Assembly: GCF_023022985.1 (NCBI RefSeq)
Contig: NZ_CP095461.1
Location: forward strand, 2,356,001-2,420,000
DNA from: Arthrobacter gengyunqii
Lineage (GTDB): Bacteria > Actinomycetota > Actinomycetes > Actinomycetales > Micrococcaceae
Length of the DNA: 64,000 bases
Reading direction: 5' to 3'
Shown: one piece after another, positions 43,339 through 51,823 of the stretch
Numbering within the stretch: the stretch's first letter is position 1
Layout: each line of letters opens with the position of its first letter
Notes under the pieces: generated by a model
What the model was told of the DNA's origin: nothing
Seen by the model: the letters and a program-made list of their open reading frames with translations, nothing else
Database searches by the model: none
Translations under genes and position numbers: made by a program

Positions 43339-44846
43339 GCGTCCAGACACAGCCTCGGCGGCTCAATGCCCGCGCCCTGTTGGACCTGGTGGTGGATCGC
43401 GGGAGCTACCTGTCTTGGGACTCCCCGGTTACCTACACCCAGCACAGCGGGGCCTACGAAGCGGACCTCGGGGCCGCCCGGAAGAAGACCGGGGAAGACG
43501 AGTCCGTCCTGACCGGCGAAGGACTGGTGCATGGACGCCGTGTCGCGCTGGTTGTGTGTGAGTTTGGTTTCCTCGGCGGCTCCATCGGCGTGGCTGCGGC
43601 AGACCGCCTGACCGACGCCGTGGAACGTGCCACCCGTGAAGGCCTGCCCCTGCTGGCCGGACCGGCTTCCGGCGGAACCCGGATGCAGGAGGGCACCCTG
43701 GCCTTCCTCTCCATGGTGAAGATCACCGCCGCGGTCCGACGGCACAAGGAGGCAGGTCTCCCCTATCTGGTGTACCTGCGTCATCCCACCACCGGAGGCG
43801 TCATGGCGTCCTGGGGTTCGCTGGGCCACATAACCGTCGCCGAGCCGGGCGCGCTCCTGGGCTTCCTCGGCCCCCGCGTGTACGAATCCCTGTATGGCGA
43901 ACCGTTTCCCGAAGGAGTGCAAACCGCGGAGAATCTGCAGGCCCGCGGGCTGGTGGACGCCGTGCTGCCACCGGAGGAACTCGCCGGCACCATCCACCGC
44001 GCCTTGTCCATGCTGCTTCCGGGGCCCGCGGACCCGGTGCCCGAGCCGGCATCCCTCACCGCTTCCCCTGCAGTGGTGCCGGCCTGGGAATCCATCACCA
44101 TTTCCCGCAACCGCCAGCGGCCCGGCGTGCGCCAGCTGCTGCACTTCGCCGCCGACGACGTCCTGCCGTTGAACGGAACCGGCCAGGGTGAGAAAGATCC
44201 CGGACTGCTGCTGGCACTGGCCCGGTTCGGGCAGACCTCCTGTGTCGTTCTGGGGCAGGACCGCCAGCGCGGTGAGGAACAGCCAGCGCTGGGACCGGCT
44301 TCGCTGCGGGAGGCCCGCCGGGGCATGCGTCTGGCCGAAGAGCTGAACCTCCCCCTGCTCACAGTTATCGACACTGCCGGAGCCGCCCTGTCCAAGGAAG
44401 CCGAGGAAGGCGGACTCGCCGGGGAGATTGCCCGCTGCCTGAACGATCTGGTCGGCTTGGCCTGTCCCACCGTTTCCGTGCTGCTGGGCCAGGGAGCCGG
44501 CGGCGGAGCCCTCGCCCTGCTGCCAGCAGACCGGACGGTGGCCGCCCAGCATGCCTGGTTGTCATCCCTTCCGCCGGAGGGTGCCAGTGCCATTGTCTAC
44601 CGGGACACCGACCACGGAGCCCAAATGGCCCAGGAGCAGGGCGTCACCGTCTCTGCCCTGGCTGCCCACGGCATTGTGGATCACGTTGTCCCTGAGGAGC
44701 CCGACGCCGCTGCGGAAGCGCCCCCCTTTTGCCGGCGGATGGGCGAGGCGGTGGAATACGAGCTCGCGTCGCTGCGGACAGTACCGTCCGCAGCGCGGCT
44801 TGAGCAGCGTACAGCCCGGTTCCGAAAACTCGGATCTGCGGGGTGA
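43335..44846 (+). CDS. Acyl-CoA carboxylase-type carboxyltransferase, beta and alpha halves fused
   Basis: A 503-residue protein with two crotonase-fold halves: residues 1-235 (beta/AccD-like: VALVVCEFGFLGGSIGVAAA, GPASGGTRMQEGTLAF, HPTTGGVMASWGSLGH) and 250-503 (alpha/AccA-like: LLTVIDTAGAALSKEAEEGG, GQGAGGGALALLPADRTV, EGASAIVYRDTDHGAQMA). No AccD zinc finger is present and no biotin domain is nearby, so it would need biotin carboxylase from elsewhere or act as a decarboxylase like malonate decarboxylase subunits. It is coupled to the CoA-transferase and lies upstream of the FAS regulator. Malonyl-CoA is the natural shared metabolite. Confidence 0.88.
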   Translation: MSVQTQPRRLNARALLDLVVDRGSYLSWDSPVTYTQHSGAYEADLGAARKKTGEDESVLTGEGLVHGRRVALVVCEFGFLGGSIGVAAADRLTDAVERATREGLPLLAGPASGGTRMQEGTLAFLSMVKITAAVRRHKEAGLPYLVYLRHPTTGGVMASWGSLGHITVAEPGALLGFLGPRVYESLYGEPFPEGVQTAENLQARGLVDAVLPPEELAGTIHRALSMLLPGPADPVPEPASLTASPAVVPAWESITISRNRQRPGVRQLLHFAADDVLPLNGTGQGEKDPGLLLALARFGQTSCVVLGQDRQRGEEQPALGPASLREARRGMRLAEELNLPLLTVIDTAGAALSKEAEEGGLAGEIARCLNDLVGLACPTVSVLLGQGAGGGALALLPADRTVAAQHAWLSSLPPEGASAIVYRDTDHGAQMAQEQGVTVSALAAHGIVDHVVPEEPDAAAEAPPFCRRMGEAVEYELASLRTVPSAARLEQRTARFRKLGSAG

Positions 44847-44872
44847 TCTTCCGGCCTCATCCATACCCCGAG

Positions 44873-44889
44873 TTGTAGCCTTCGCACAA
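44873..44889 (+). promoter_or_regulatory. Candidate FAS-regulator operator, copy 1
   Basis: TTGTAGCCTTCGCACAA, 39 bp before the ATG of the PucR-type regulator. It matches the motif upstream of fabD (46185-46201) at 14 of 17 positions with the same spacing of the TTGTAG and ACAA ends. Confidence 0.5.
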
Positions 44890-44927
44890 AATGGTGCTTG
44901 TTCAGTGAACCCCGTAAGCTCAGCTTT

Positions 44928-46160
44928 ATGCCAGTGACTCGCAGCACAGCCGCGCCTCGACATGGGATGCGCGCCGAACCGGCGGATCCCCCCACAGTGG
45001 AACGCCTCAAAGCAAATATCGGAAAGCTCTCCACTGCCACCCTGAAACAGCTCGATCTATCCCTGCCCTGGTACCGGGGGCTGCGGCCGGACGAACGCTC
45101 CGCCCTGGGCATGGTGGCCCAGAAGGGCATCGCCTCCTTCGTGAACTGGTACGAGCGCCCGGCCTCCCCGGCCTGGGTCCTCAGCGACGTCTTCGGCACC
45201 GCCCCCACCGAACTCACCCGTTCCATCAGCCTGCAAAAAGCCCTGCAGCTGATCCGGGTGGTGGTTCAAGTGGTGGAGGACCGGGTGCCGGAACTGGCCG
45301 ACGACGACGTCCAAGGCCCGCTGCGTGAAGCCGTCCTGCGCTATTCACGGGAAGTGGCCTTTGCCGCAGCAGACGTCTATGCGCGCGCGGCGGAAACCCG
45401 CGGCGCCTGGGACACGCGGCTCGAGGCGCTCGTGGTGGATGCCATCCTGCGCGGTGAAAGTTCCGATGCCCTGCGCTCCCGCATAGCCGCTGTGGGCTGG
45501 ACCTCCACCGCGCGGATTACCGTAATGGTGGGCAGTTCGCCGTCGGACACCAATGCCTCCTTCGTCAATGAGCTGCGCCGCGCCACTGCCCGGCTCAGCG
45601 AAGACGCTCTGGTGGGAATCCAGGGTGAACGGCTCATCCTGGTGCTCGGCGGCCTGGATGAGAACTCCGGCGCCTACGCACGCCTCGCAGAACTCTTCGG
45701 CCCCGGACCCGTGGTTTACGGACCTCCCGCTGATTCCCTGGTCGATGCCGGGCCGTCGGCGCAGGCGGCCTTTGCGGGGCTCACCGCCGCGCGTGCCTGG
45801 CCTGCGGCACCCCGCCCGGTGGCGGCTGACGACCTGTGGCCCGAACGGGTGATGTCCGGCGACGACAGTGCCCGCAAGGCCCTGGTCCGGAGCATTTACC
45901 GGCCGCTGCTCGGCGCCTCCAACGGGCTGGCCGAGACCCTCTCCGCCTACCTGTCGCTGGGGCATTCCCTGGAGGCGACGGCGCGTGAACTCTTTGTCCA
46001 CGCCAACACGGTCCGCTACCGGCTGCGCCGGGTCTGCGACGTCACCGGATGGGATCCGATGCTGCCGCGCGAAGCCTTCGTGCTGCAGACGGCCCTGGTG
46101 GTGGGGCGCCTCGCACCGCCGGGCAAAGCCGTGCCGGAGCGCCCCGCCAGCCGCTCCTGA
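44928..46160 (+). CDS. fasR: PucR-family regulator of fatty acid biosynthesis
   Basis: DNA-binding regulator of 410 residues. The C-terminus has the PucR helix-turn-helix (SLEATARELFVHANTVRYRLRRV, about 345-370). The N-terminal half is helical and resembles the actinobacterial regulators located before fabD (Streptomyces FasR, mycobacterial counterpart between aceE and fabD). The ATG at 44928 was preferred; a TTG at 44898 is in frame. A 17-bp motif upstream is repeated before fabD, suggesting autoregulation and control of the fab operon. In Streptomyces FasR activates the fab genes; the same sign here is inference. Confidence 0.9.
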   Translation: MPVTRSTAAPRHGMRAEPADPPTVERLKANIGKLSTATLKQLDLSLPWYRGLRPDERSALGMVAQKGIASFVNWYERPASPAWVLSDVFGTAPTELTRSISLQKALQLIRVVVQVVEDRVPELADDDVQGPLREAVLRYSREVAFAAADVYARAAETRGAWDTRLEALVVDAILRGESSDALRSRIAAVGWTSTARITVMVGSSPSDTNASFVNELRRATARLSEDALVGIQGERLILVLGGLDENSGAYARLAELFGPGPVVYGPPADSLVDAGPSAQAAFAGLTAARAWPAAPRPVAADDLWPERVMSGDDSARKALVRSIYRPLLGASNGLAETLSAYLSLGHSLEATARELFVHANTVRYRLRRVCDVTGWDPMLPREAFVLQTALVVGRLAPPGKAVPERPASRS

Positions 46161-46184
46161 GGCGGTTGCATCCGCACACTCGCC

Positions 46185-46201
46185 TTGTAGACTTCCTACA
46201 A
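46185..46201 (+). promoter_or_regulatory. Candidate FAS-regulator operator, copy 2
   Basis: TTGTAG-ACTTC-CTACAA, a perfect 6-bp inverted repeat 67 bp before the GTG of fabD. It is the symmetrical version of the copy upstream of the regulator gene. Confidence 0.55.
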
Positions 46202-46268
46202 CGCCGCACCGGGAGCTTGGTCTACCCAAACACCCGGGATCTCACCGTCTCTTTGGAAAGCTTGATAC

Positions 46269-47240
46269 GTGCTCGCAATTGTCTGCCCCGGCCAGGGGTC
46301 CCAAACGCCAGGTTTCCTTTCTCCGTGGCTGGAACTGCCCGGAGTCCGGGAACACCTCGAATCCCTCAGCGCCATCGCCGGCCTCGATCTGATCGCCCAC
46401 GGCACCGTCTCTGATGAAGAAACCATCAAGGACACCGCAGTGGCCCAGCCGCTGATCGTCGCCGCCGGACTGATGGCAGCACGGTTGCTGGTGGAACCGC
46501 AGGCCATGACCGCTTCCACGGTTGTCGCCGGGCACTCCGTCGGTGAAATCACCGCGTCGGCCCTCGCCGGAGCGCTGACCGAAGCCGATGCCCTGATCTT
46601 CGTCCGGGAACGCGCCAACGCCATGGCCCGGGCCGCCGCGGAAACCCCCACCGGCATGAGCGCCGTCCTCGGCGGAGACCCCGATGAGGTCGCCGCCGCC
46701 CTGGCAGCTGCCGGCCTCACCGCAGCCAACGCCAACGGCGGCGGACAAACGGTTGCAGCGGGAACCTTGGAACAGCTCGCAGCTTTCGCAGCAGCACCGC
46801 CTGCCAAGGCCCGCGTCATCCCGCTGAAGGTTGCCGGCGCCTTCCACACTTCCCACATGGCACCGGCCGTCAGCGTGCTGGAGAACCTCCGCCCGCAGCT
46901 GCGCCCCGCAGCCCCCCGTCCCACGCTGCTCTCCAACTACGACGGCGCTGCCGTAGTCTCCGGCGAAGCCAACCTGGACAGCCTCATCAGCCAGGTCTCC
47001 CGCCCGGTCCGCTGGGACCTGTGCATGGAGTCCATGGCAGCCATGGGCGTCACCGGCATGCTGGAACTGCCGCCGGCAGGAACGCTTACCGGACTGGCCC
47101 GCCGCGGGCTCAAGGGTTTGCCCACCCTGGCCCTGAAATCCCCCGAAGATCTCGACGCCGCCCGGGAGTTCATTACTGAACATTCCGGCACGGCCGCCGC
47201 AGTAGCAGCAGCAACCACCACCGGAGAAGGTAACGCGTGA
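46269..47240 (+). CDS. fabD: Malonyl-CoA:ACP transacylase
   Basis: Enzyme of 323 residues that transfers malonyl from CoA to acyl carrier protein, the entry step of FAS-II. The nucleophile is S90 in AGHSVGE, its His is in VAGAFHTSHM, and the oxyanion motif PGQGSQ is at the N-terminus (7-12). The Ala/Thr-rich tail is not part of the fold. GTG start at 46269. The stop overlaps fabH (GTGA), so the operon is coupled. It directly consumes the malonyl-CoA that the upstream carboxyltransferase block might supply. Confidence 0.96.
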   Translation: MLAIVCPGQGSQTPGFLSPWLELPGVREHLESLSAIAGLDLIAHGTVSDEETIKDTAVAQPLIVAAGLMAARLLVEPQAMTASTVVAGHSVGEITASALAGALTEADALIFVRERANAMARAAAETPTGMSAVLGGDPDEVAAALAAAGLTAANANGGGQTVAAGTLEQLAAFAAAPPAKARVIPLKVAGAFHTSHMAPAVSVLENLRPQLRPAAPRPTLLSNYDGAAVVSGEANLDSLISQVSRPVRWDLCMESMAAMGVTGMLELPPAGTLTGLARRGLKGLPTLALKSPEDLDAAREFITEHSGTAAAVAAATTTGEGNA

Positions 47241-48301
47241 GCACGCCCACCCTGAAGCAGTCCCCCGTCCACCAGTTCAGCCGGATTCACGGCATTGGTG
47301 CGTTCCGCCCCGATGTCATCGTGAGCAACGAGGACGTCTGCCAGTGGATCGACTCCTCGGATGAGTGGATCCGCCAGCGCACGGGCATCATCACCCGCCA
47401 CCGCGCCGACAAGGGAACGTCGGTGGTGGACATGGCGGAAGCCGCCGGCCGCGACGCCCTCAAGAGCGCCGGAATCGAGGGTTCGCAGCTTGGAGCCGTC
47501 ATCGTCTCCACCGTGACGCACCCCTTCGCCACGCCGTCAGCGGCCGCTGAGATCGCCCACCTGCTCGGCGCTGCCCCCGCCCCGGCCTACGACGTGTCCG
47601 CAGCGTGCGCCGGCTACTGCTACGGCGTTGCCCAGGCCGACGCCCTGGTGCGCTCCGGCGCAGCCGAGTACGTGCTGGTCATCGGCGTGGAAAAGCTCTC
47701 GGACTTCATCGACAACACCGAGCGCACCATTTCCTTCCTGCTCGGCGACGGTGCCGGCGCCGTCGTCGTCGGTCCCGCAGACGCAGCGGGCATCGGCCCC
47801 TCCGTGTGGGGCTCGGACGGCAGCAAATCCAGCACCATCGGCATGACGCATTCCATGCTGGACATCCGCGAACTGTCGCTGGCCGCCGAAGCCGAAGGAA
47901 CCGCCGTAGGCGTGTCCGAGGTGGCGGAACGCGACACCAAGCTGTGGCCCACCCTGCGCCAGGACGGCCAGAGCGTCTTCCGCTGGGCTGTCTGGGAGAT
48001 GGCCAAGGTTGCCCAGCGTGCGCTGGATGCGGCCGGTGTCACGGCCGAAGATCTTGGCGCCTTTGTCCCCCACCAGGCCAACATGCGCATCATCGATGAA
48101 ATGGCCAAGCAGCTGAAACTGCCCGAGTCCGTGATCATTGCGCGCGACATTGCCGACGCCGGCAACACGTCCGCTGCCTCGATCCCGCTGGCGACGCACC
48201 GCCTGCTGCAGGAAAACCCCGAGCTCAGCGGCAAGCTCTCCCTCCAGATCGGCTTCGGAGCAGGCCTGGTCTTCGGCGCACAGGTTATCGTTCTTCCGTA
48301 A
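47237..48301 (+). CDS. fabH: 3-oxoacyl-ACP synthase III
   Basis: Condensing enzyme of 354 residues that starts fatty acid chains from an acyl-CoA primer and malonyl-ACP; in actinobacteria it prefers branched primers. The Cys-His-Asn triad is visible: C124 (VSAACAGYCYG), His in FVPHQANMRI and Asn in DAGNTSAASIP. GTG start overlapping fabD by four bases. Length is typical plus about 15 N-terminal residues. Followed by acpP after 84 bp. Confidence 0.97.
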   Translation: MSTPTLKQSPVHQFSRIHGIGAFRPDVIVSNEDVCQWIDSSDEWIRQRTGIITRHRADKGTSVVDMAEAAGRDALKSAGIEGSQLGAVIVSTVTHPFATPSAAAEIAHLLGAAPAPAYDVSAACAGYCYGVAQADALVRSGAAEYVLVIGVEKLSDFIDNTERTISFLLGDGAGAVVVGPADAAGIGPSVWGSDGSKSSTIGMTHSMLDIRELSLAAEAEGTAVGVSEVAERDTKLWPTLRQDGQSVFRWAVWEMAKVAQRALDAAGVTAEDLGAFVPHQANMRIIDEMAKQLKLPESVIIARDIADAGNTSAASIPLATHRLLQENPELSGKLSLQIGFGAGLVFGAQVIVLP

Positions 48302-48385
48302 CCCGTCCGCCCCCTTTCACCACACCGCCCCGCGGTTGGACCACCCACGCCGGTTCTGCCGGCATCACGAGAAAAAGGAGCCAAC

Positions 48386-48631
48386 ATGGCTAGCAACGAA
48401 GAAATCCTGGCCGGCCTCGCCGAGATCGTCAACGAGGAAACCGGTCTGGCCCCCGAGTCCGTCGAGCTGGACAAGTCCTTCACCGATGACCTGGACATCG
48501 ACTCCATCTCGATGATGACGATCGTCGTCAACGCCGAAGAGAAGTTCGGCGTGCGCATCCCGGACGAAGAGGTCAAGAACCTGAAGACCGTCGGCGACGC
48601 CGTGGACTTCATCTCCAAAGCCCAGGCGTAA
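48386..48631 (+). CDS. acpP: Acyl carrier protein
   Basis: Acidic four-helix carrier of 81 residues that holds growing acyl chains on a 4'-phosphopantetheine arm. The attachment serine is S40 in DLDIDSISM; the usual DSL is DSI here, a minor variation common in actinobacteria. Charge pattern and length are normal. GGAG precedes the ATG. It lies between fabH and fabF as in Streptomyces. Confidence 0.97.
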   Translation: MASNEEILAGLAEIVNEETGLAPESVELDKSFTDDLDIDSISMMTIVVNAEEKFGVRIPDEEVKNLKTVGDAVDFISKAQA

Positions 48632-48723
48632 TCCGCCGGCGGCCGCTGCCTTCATTGGCGGCGGCCGCCGCGTCAGCGCAGTTTGCAGTTCCCGCACCAC
48701 CAACGTCTTCGAGAGAGTGAATC

Positions 48724-49959
48724 ATGGCCCGCAAAGTAGTCATCACCGGTTTGGGTGCCACCACGCCCATCGGCGGCGATGTTCCCACCATGTGGAAGAA
48801 CGCGCTCAAGGGTGTCGCCGGCGCCCGCACCCTCGAGGACGAGTGGGTGGAAAAGTACAGCCTTCCCGTCACGTTCGCCGCACGCGTCACCACGCCGGCC
48901 ACCGACGTCCTCTCCCGCGTTGAAGCCAAGCGCATGGACCCCTCCACCCAGTTTGCCGTGGTGTCCGCCCGGGAAGCCTGGGCCGACTCCGGCATCGAGG
49001 ATGTCGACCATGACCGCCTTGCCGTGTCCTTTGCCACCGGAATCGGCGGCGTGTGGACCCTGCTCGACGCCTGGGACACCCTGCGCGAAAAGGGTCCCCG
49101 CCGCGTCCTGCCCATGACCGTTCCCATGCTGATGCCCAACGGCCCCGCTGCCGCCGTCAGCCTGGATTTGGGTGCCCGCGCCGGCGCCCACACCCCCGTT
49201 TCTGCCTGCGCGTCCGGCACTGAAGCCCTGCACCAGGGGCTGGAGCTGATCCGCTCCGGCAAGGCCGACGTCGTCGTTTGCGGCGGTGCCGAAGCTGCCA
49301 TCCATCCGATGCCGATGGCCGCGTTCGCTTCGATGCAGGCCCTGTCCAAGCGCAATGATGATCCGGAACGCGCGTCCCGTCCCTATGACAAGGACCGTGA
49401 CGGCTTTGTCATGGGTGAAGGCGCCGGCGCGCTCGTGCTTGAGTCCGAAGAGCACGCCCTCGCCCGCGGCGCCCGGATCTATGCCGAGCTCGCAGGCACG
49501 GCAGTCACCGCTGATGCCTACCACATCACGGCTCCTGATCCCGAGGGTCTGGGCGCGACGCGTGCCCTGAAAGCCGCGCTCTACGACGCCCGTGCCCAGG
49601 CCGAGGACGTGGTGCACGTCAACGCGCACGCCACCTCCACCCCCGTGGGTGACAAGCCCGAGTACACGGCGCTGAAAGCCGCACTGGGATCCCACGTGGA
49701 TAACGTCGCCGTGTCGGCGACTAAGTCACAGACGGGTCACCTGCTTGGAGCGTCAGGTGCGGTGGAAGCCGTCATGACGGCCATGTCGGTGTTCGACCGC
49801 CAGGCCCCGGCCACCATTAACCTGGACAATCAGGATCCGGAGATCCCGCTCGACGTCGTCACCTCGGCCCGAACCCTGCCCGGCGGCGACATTGTGGTCC
49901 TGAGCAATTCCTTCGGGTTCGGCGGGCACAATGCCGTTATTGCCCTTCGCAGCTACTAG
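48724..49959 (+). CDS. fabF: 3-oxoacyl-ACP synthase II
   Basis: Elongating condensing enzyme of 411 residues. The Cys-His-His triad is intact: C162 (SACASGTEAL), His in HVNAHATSTPVGD and His in SQTGHLLGASGAVE. The Gly-rich C-terminal SNSFGFGGHNAV is typical. The ATG at 48724 follows GAGAGAGTG. It ends the fab operon and is followed by a strong terminator, so fabG and the dehydratase must be elsewhere. Confidence 0.97.
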   Translation: MARKVVITGLGATTPIGGDVPTMWKNALKGVAGARTLEDEWVEKYSLPVTFAARVTTPATDVLSRVEAKRMDPSTQFAVVSAREAWADSGIEDVDHDRLAVSFATGIGGVWTLLDAWDTLREKGPRRVLPMTVPMLMPNGPAAAVSLDLGARAGAHTPVSACASGTEALHQGLELIRSGKADVVVCGGAEAAIHPMPMAAFASMQALSKRNDDPERASRPYDKDRDGFVMGEGAGALVLESEEHALARGARIYAELAGTAVTADAYHITAPDPEGLGATRALKAALYDARAQAEDVVHVNAHATSTPVGDKPEYTALKAALGSHVDNVAVSATKSQTGHLLGASGAVEAVMTAMSVFDRQAPATINLDNQDPEIPLDVVTSARTLPGGDIVVLSNSFGFGGHNAVIALRSY

Positions 49960-50008
49960 AAACCTGCCCGGCTGCCAAAGCCGGGCTCGCAGCTGAGCTC
50001 CAACAGTT

Positions 50009-50053
50009 AAAAAGCTGCGGCGGATTCCTTGCGGGAATCCGCCGCAGCTTTTT
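50009..50053. terminator. Terminator at the end of the fab operon
   Basis: Perfect stem AAAAAGCTGCGGCGGATTCC / GGAATCCGCCGCAGCTTTTT with a short loop; it works in both directions and also ends the convergent DUF3145 gene. Confidence 0.93.
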
Positions 50054-50093
50054 AGTGTCCAGCGGTTTGGAGGCGTCACCGCGGAATTCGAAG

Positions 50094-50597
50094 TTAGCCG
50101 ACTTGATGCAGCCAGCGGACGTTGGCCCCGTCTGCGGCGTGCCGGAAGGGTTCCAGTTCATCATCCCAGGCCTCGCCCAGGGCGAGGGACAACTCGTGAT
50201 AGACGGCGGAGGGGTCGCCGGCGCCGCTTTCATAGGCGTAACGGATCCGGTCCTCGGAGACCATGATGTTGCCGTGCACATCAGTGGCTGCATGGAAAAT
50301 GCCCAGCTCAGGGGTGTGGCACCAGCGGCTGCCGTCAGCTCCGGGACTCTGGTCCTCAGTGACTTCGTACCTCAGGTGGGCCCATCCGCGCAGCGCAGAG
50401 GCCAGAAGCGATCCAGTGCCCTGCGGACCGGTCCATTCCAGTTCGGTCCGCAGCATTCCGGGAGCAGCCGGCTGAGGGGTCCACTGTAGATCCGTTCGCT
50501 TTTCCACGACGGATCCAATGGCCCACTCAATATGCGGGCACAACGCAGACGGGGCGGAGTGTATGAATAACACGCCGTGGGCCATCACAACAGACAT
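50094..50597 (-). CDS. DUF3145 domain-containing protein
   Basis: A 167-residue cytoplasmic protein of a family found beside fabF in actinobacteria, which hints at a role linked to fatty acid synthesis. Characteristic segments are GVLFIHSAPSALCPHIEWAI, LQWTPQPAAPGMLRTELEWT, LRGWAHLRYEVTEDQSPGAD and the final EPFRHAADGANVRWLHQVG. No known catalytic motif. I start at the ATG at 50597, which has GGAGG five bases upstream; an earlier start at 50642 lacks this. Convergent with fabF. Confidence 0.88.
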   Translation of the reverse strand: MSVVMAHGVLFIHSAPSALCPHIEWAIGSVVEKRTDLQWTPQPAAPGMLRTELEWTGPQGTGSLLASALRGWAHLRYEVTEDQSPGADGSRWCHTPELGIFHAATDVHGNIMVSEDRIRYAYESGAGDPSAVYHELSLALGEAWDDELEPFRHAADGANVRWLHQVG

Positions 50598-50838
50598 TCC
50601 ATCCTCCATAGCTGTAGGTACGTCTTCCCCAACGACCTTCAACTTGTGCGGAATCCTCGTGTTGCTTTTCCGGCTCCAGTACGAACTGCTCCTGGTTTTC
50701 CCTGCTGGTACCTTCCGATTTCTCTGAGACTTTCGTCCGGTGCGGACTTAGCCTTATTGTGCCGCAACTTAGCCGAATGCGCCAATAAATGGTGAAGGCC
50801 GATAATTGCACTCATTTCGCCTCCCCATGAAGCAGGTG

Positions 50839-51792
50839 TCAGGCCCTGGGATGGGCCTGCTGGTAACTGGCCTTCAGCCGGTCCACGGACACGTGGGTAT
50901 ACAGCTGCGTCGTGGCCAGCGATGAGTGTCCCAGGATCTCCTGCACCGCTCTCAAGTCTGCCCCGCCGTCGAGCAGGTGGGTTGCCGCAGTGTGCCGCAG
51001 CGCGTGCGGGCCGGTGGCACCGGTGTCCCCCAACGCGGCGAAGAGCCGGGAGACCACTGCGCGGATCTGACGCTGGTCCACCCTTCGGCCGCGCCGGCCC
51101 AGGAACAGGGCGGAGCCGCTTTCGGCAGTTGCCAGGGCCGGACGGCCGCGGCGCAGCCAATCATCAACGGCCGCCGCCGCGGGTTGCCCGTAGGGAACGG
51201 TCCGTTCCTTGTTTCCCTTGCCGATTACCGTCAGCGTGCGCCGTTCCGGGTTCAGGTCATCGATGTCCAGACCGGTGAGCTCCCCCACCCGGATGCCGGT
51301 GGCATAAAGAAGCTCCACGAGTGCCAGGTCCCTGATTGCCACCGGTTCCCCGTCACCAGTGGCTGCTGCGAGCGCTTCGAAGAGTTCCCCGATCTGTCCT
51401 GCCCGCAGCACAGCAGGCAGAGTTCCTTCCCGTTTCGGTGCACGGAGGCGGATTGCCGGGTCAGTGCTGATGAGTTCCTCACGCAGCGCCCATCCGGTAA
51501 AGCTGCGGGCTGTGGCGGCCCGCCGTGCCAGTGTTGACCGGGCCAGGCCGGCGGCGCTGAGCTCACCGAGCCAACCGCGCAGAACCCCAAGATCGATTCC
51601 GTCCAAGGTCCGCACGCCTACGGCGAGTGCATAGTTCAGCAGCTGGGCAACGTCACTCTCGTATGCCCGGACCGTGTGCTCGGAACGGCCGCGTTCGCTG
51701 GTCAAGTAGCGGCTGAACCGGCGCAGGGCACGGCTGAACTCGCCGGGCCAGGCCGGGGTCTCGGGAATCGGATCGCTGCCTGATGATGTCAC
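50839..51792 (-). CDS. xerC: Tyrosine recombinase XerC
   Basis: Site-specific recombinase of 317 residues that, with XerD, resolves chromosome dimers at dif. N-terminal SAM-like DNA-binding domain (RFSRYLTSERGRSEHTVRAY), then the catalytic domain with the R-K-H-R-H-Y set: Arg in YATGIRVGELTGL, Lys in IGKGNKERTVP, HALRHTAATHLLDGG, LGHSSLATTQLYTHV (nucleophile Tyr). It lies in the conserved xerC-dprA-yifB-yraN neighbourhood, which argues for the housekeeping enzyme rather than an integrase. Confidence 0.94.
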   Translation of the reverse strand: MTSSGSDPIPETPAWPGEFSRALRRFSRYLTSERGRSEHTVRAYESDVAQLLNYALAVGVRTLDGIDLGVLRGWLGELSAAGLARSTLARRAATARSFTGWALREELISTDPAIRLRAPKREGTLPAVLRAGQIGELFEALAAATGDGEPVAIRDLALVELLYATGIRVGELTGLDIDDLNPERRTLTVIGKGNKERTVPYGQPAAAAVDDWLRRGRPALATAESGSALFLGRRGRRVDQRQIRAVVSRLFAALGDTGATGPHALRHTAATHLLDGGADLRAVQEILGHSSLATTQLYTHVSVDRLKASYQQAHPRA

Positions 51793-51823
51793 CCCTTTAC
51801 TGTCCTCGCATCACCGCCGGTCC

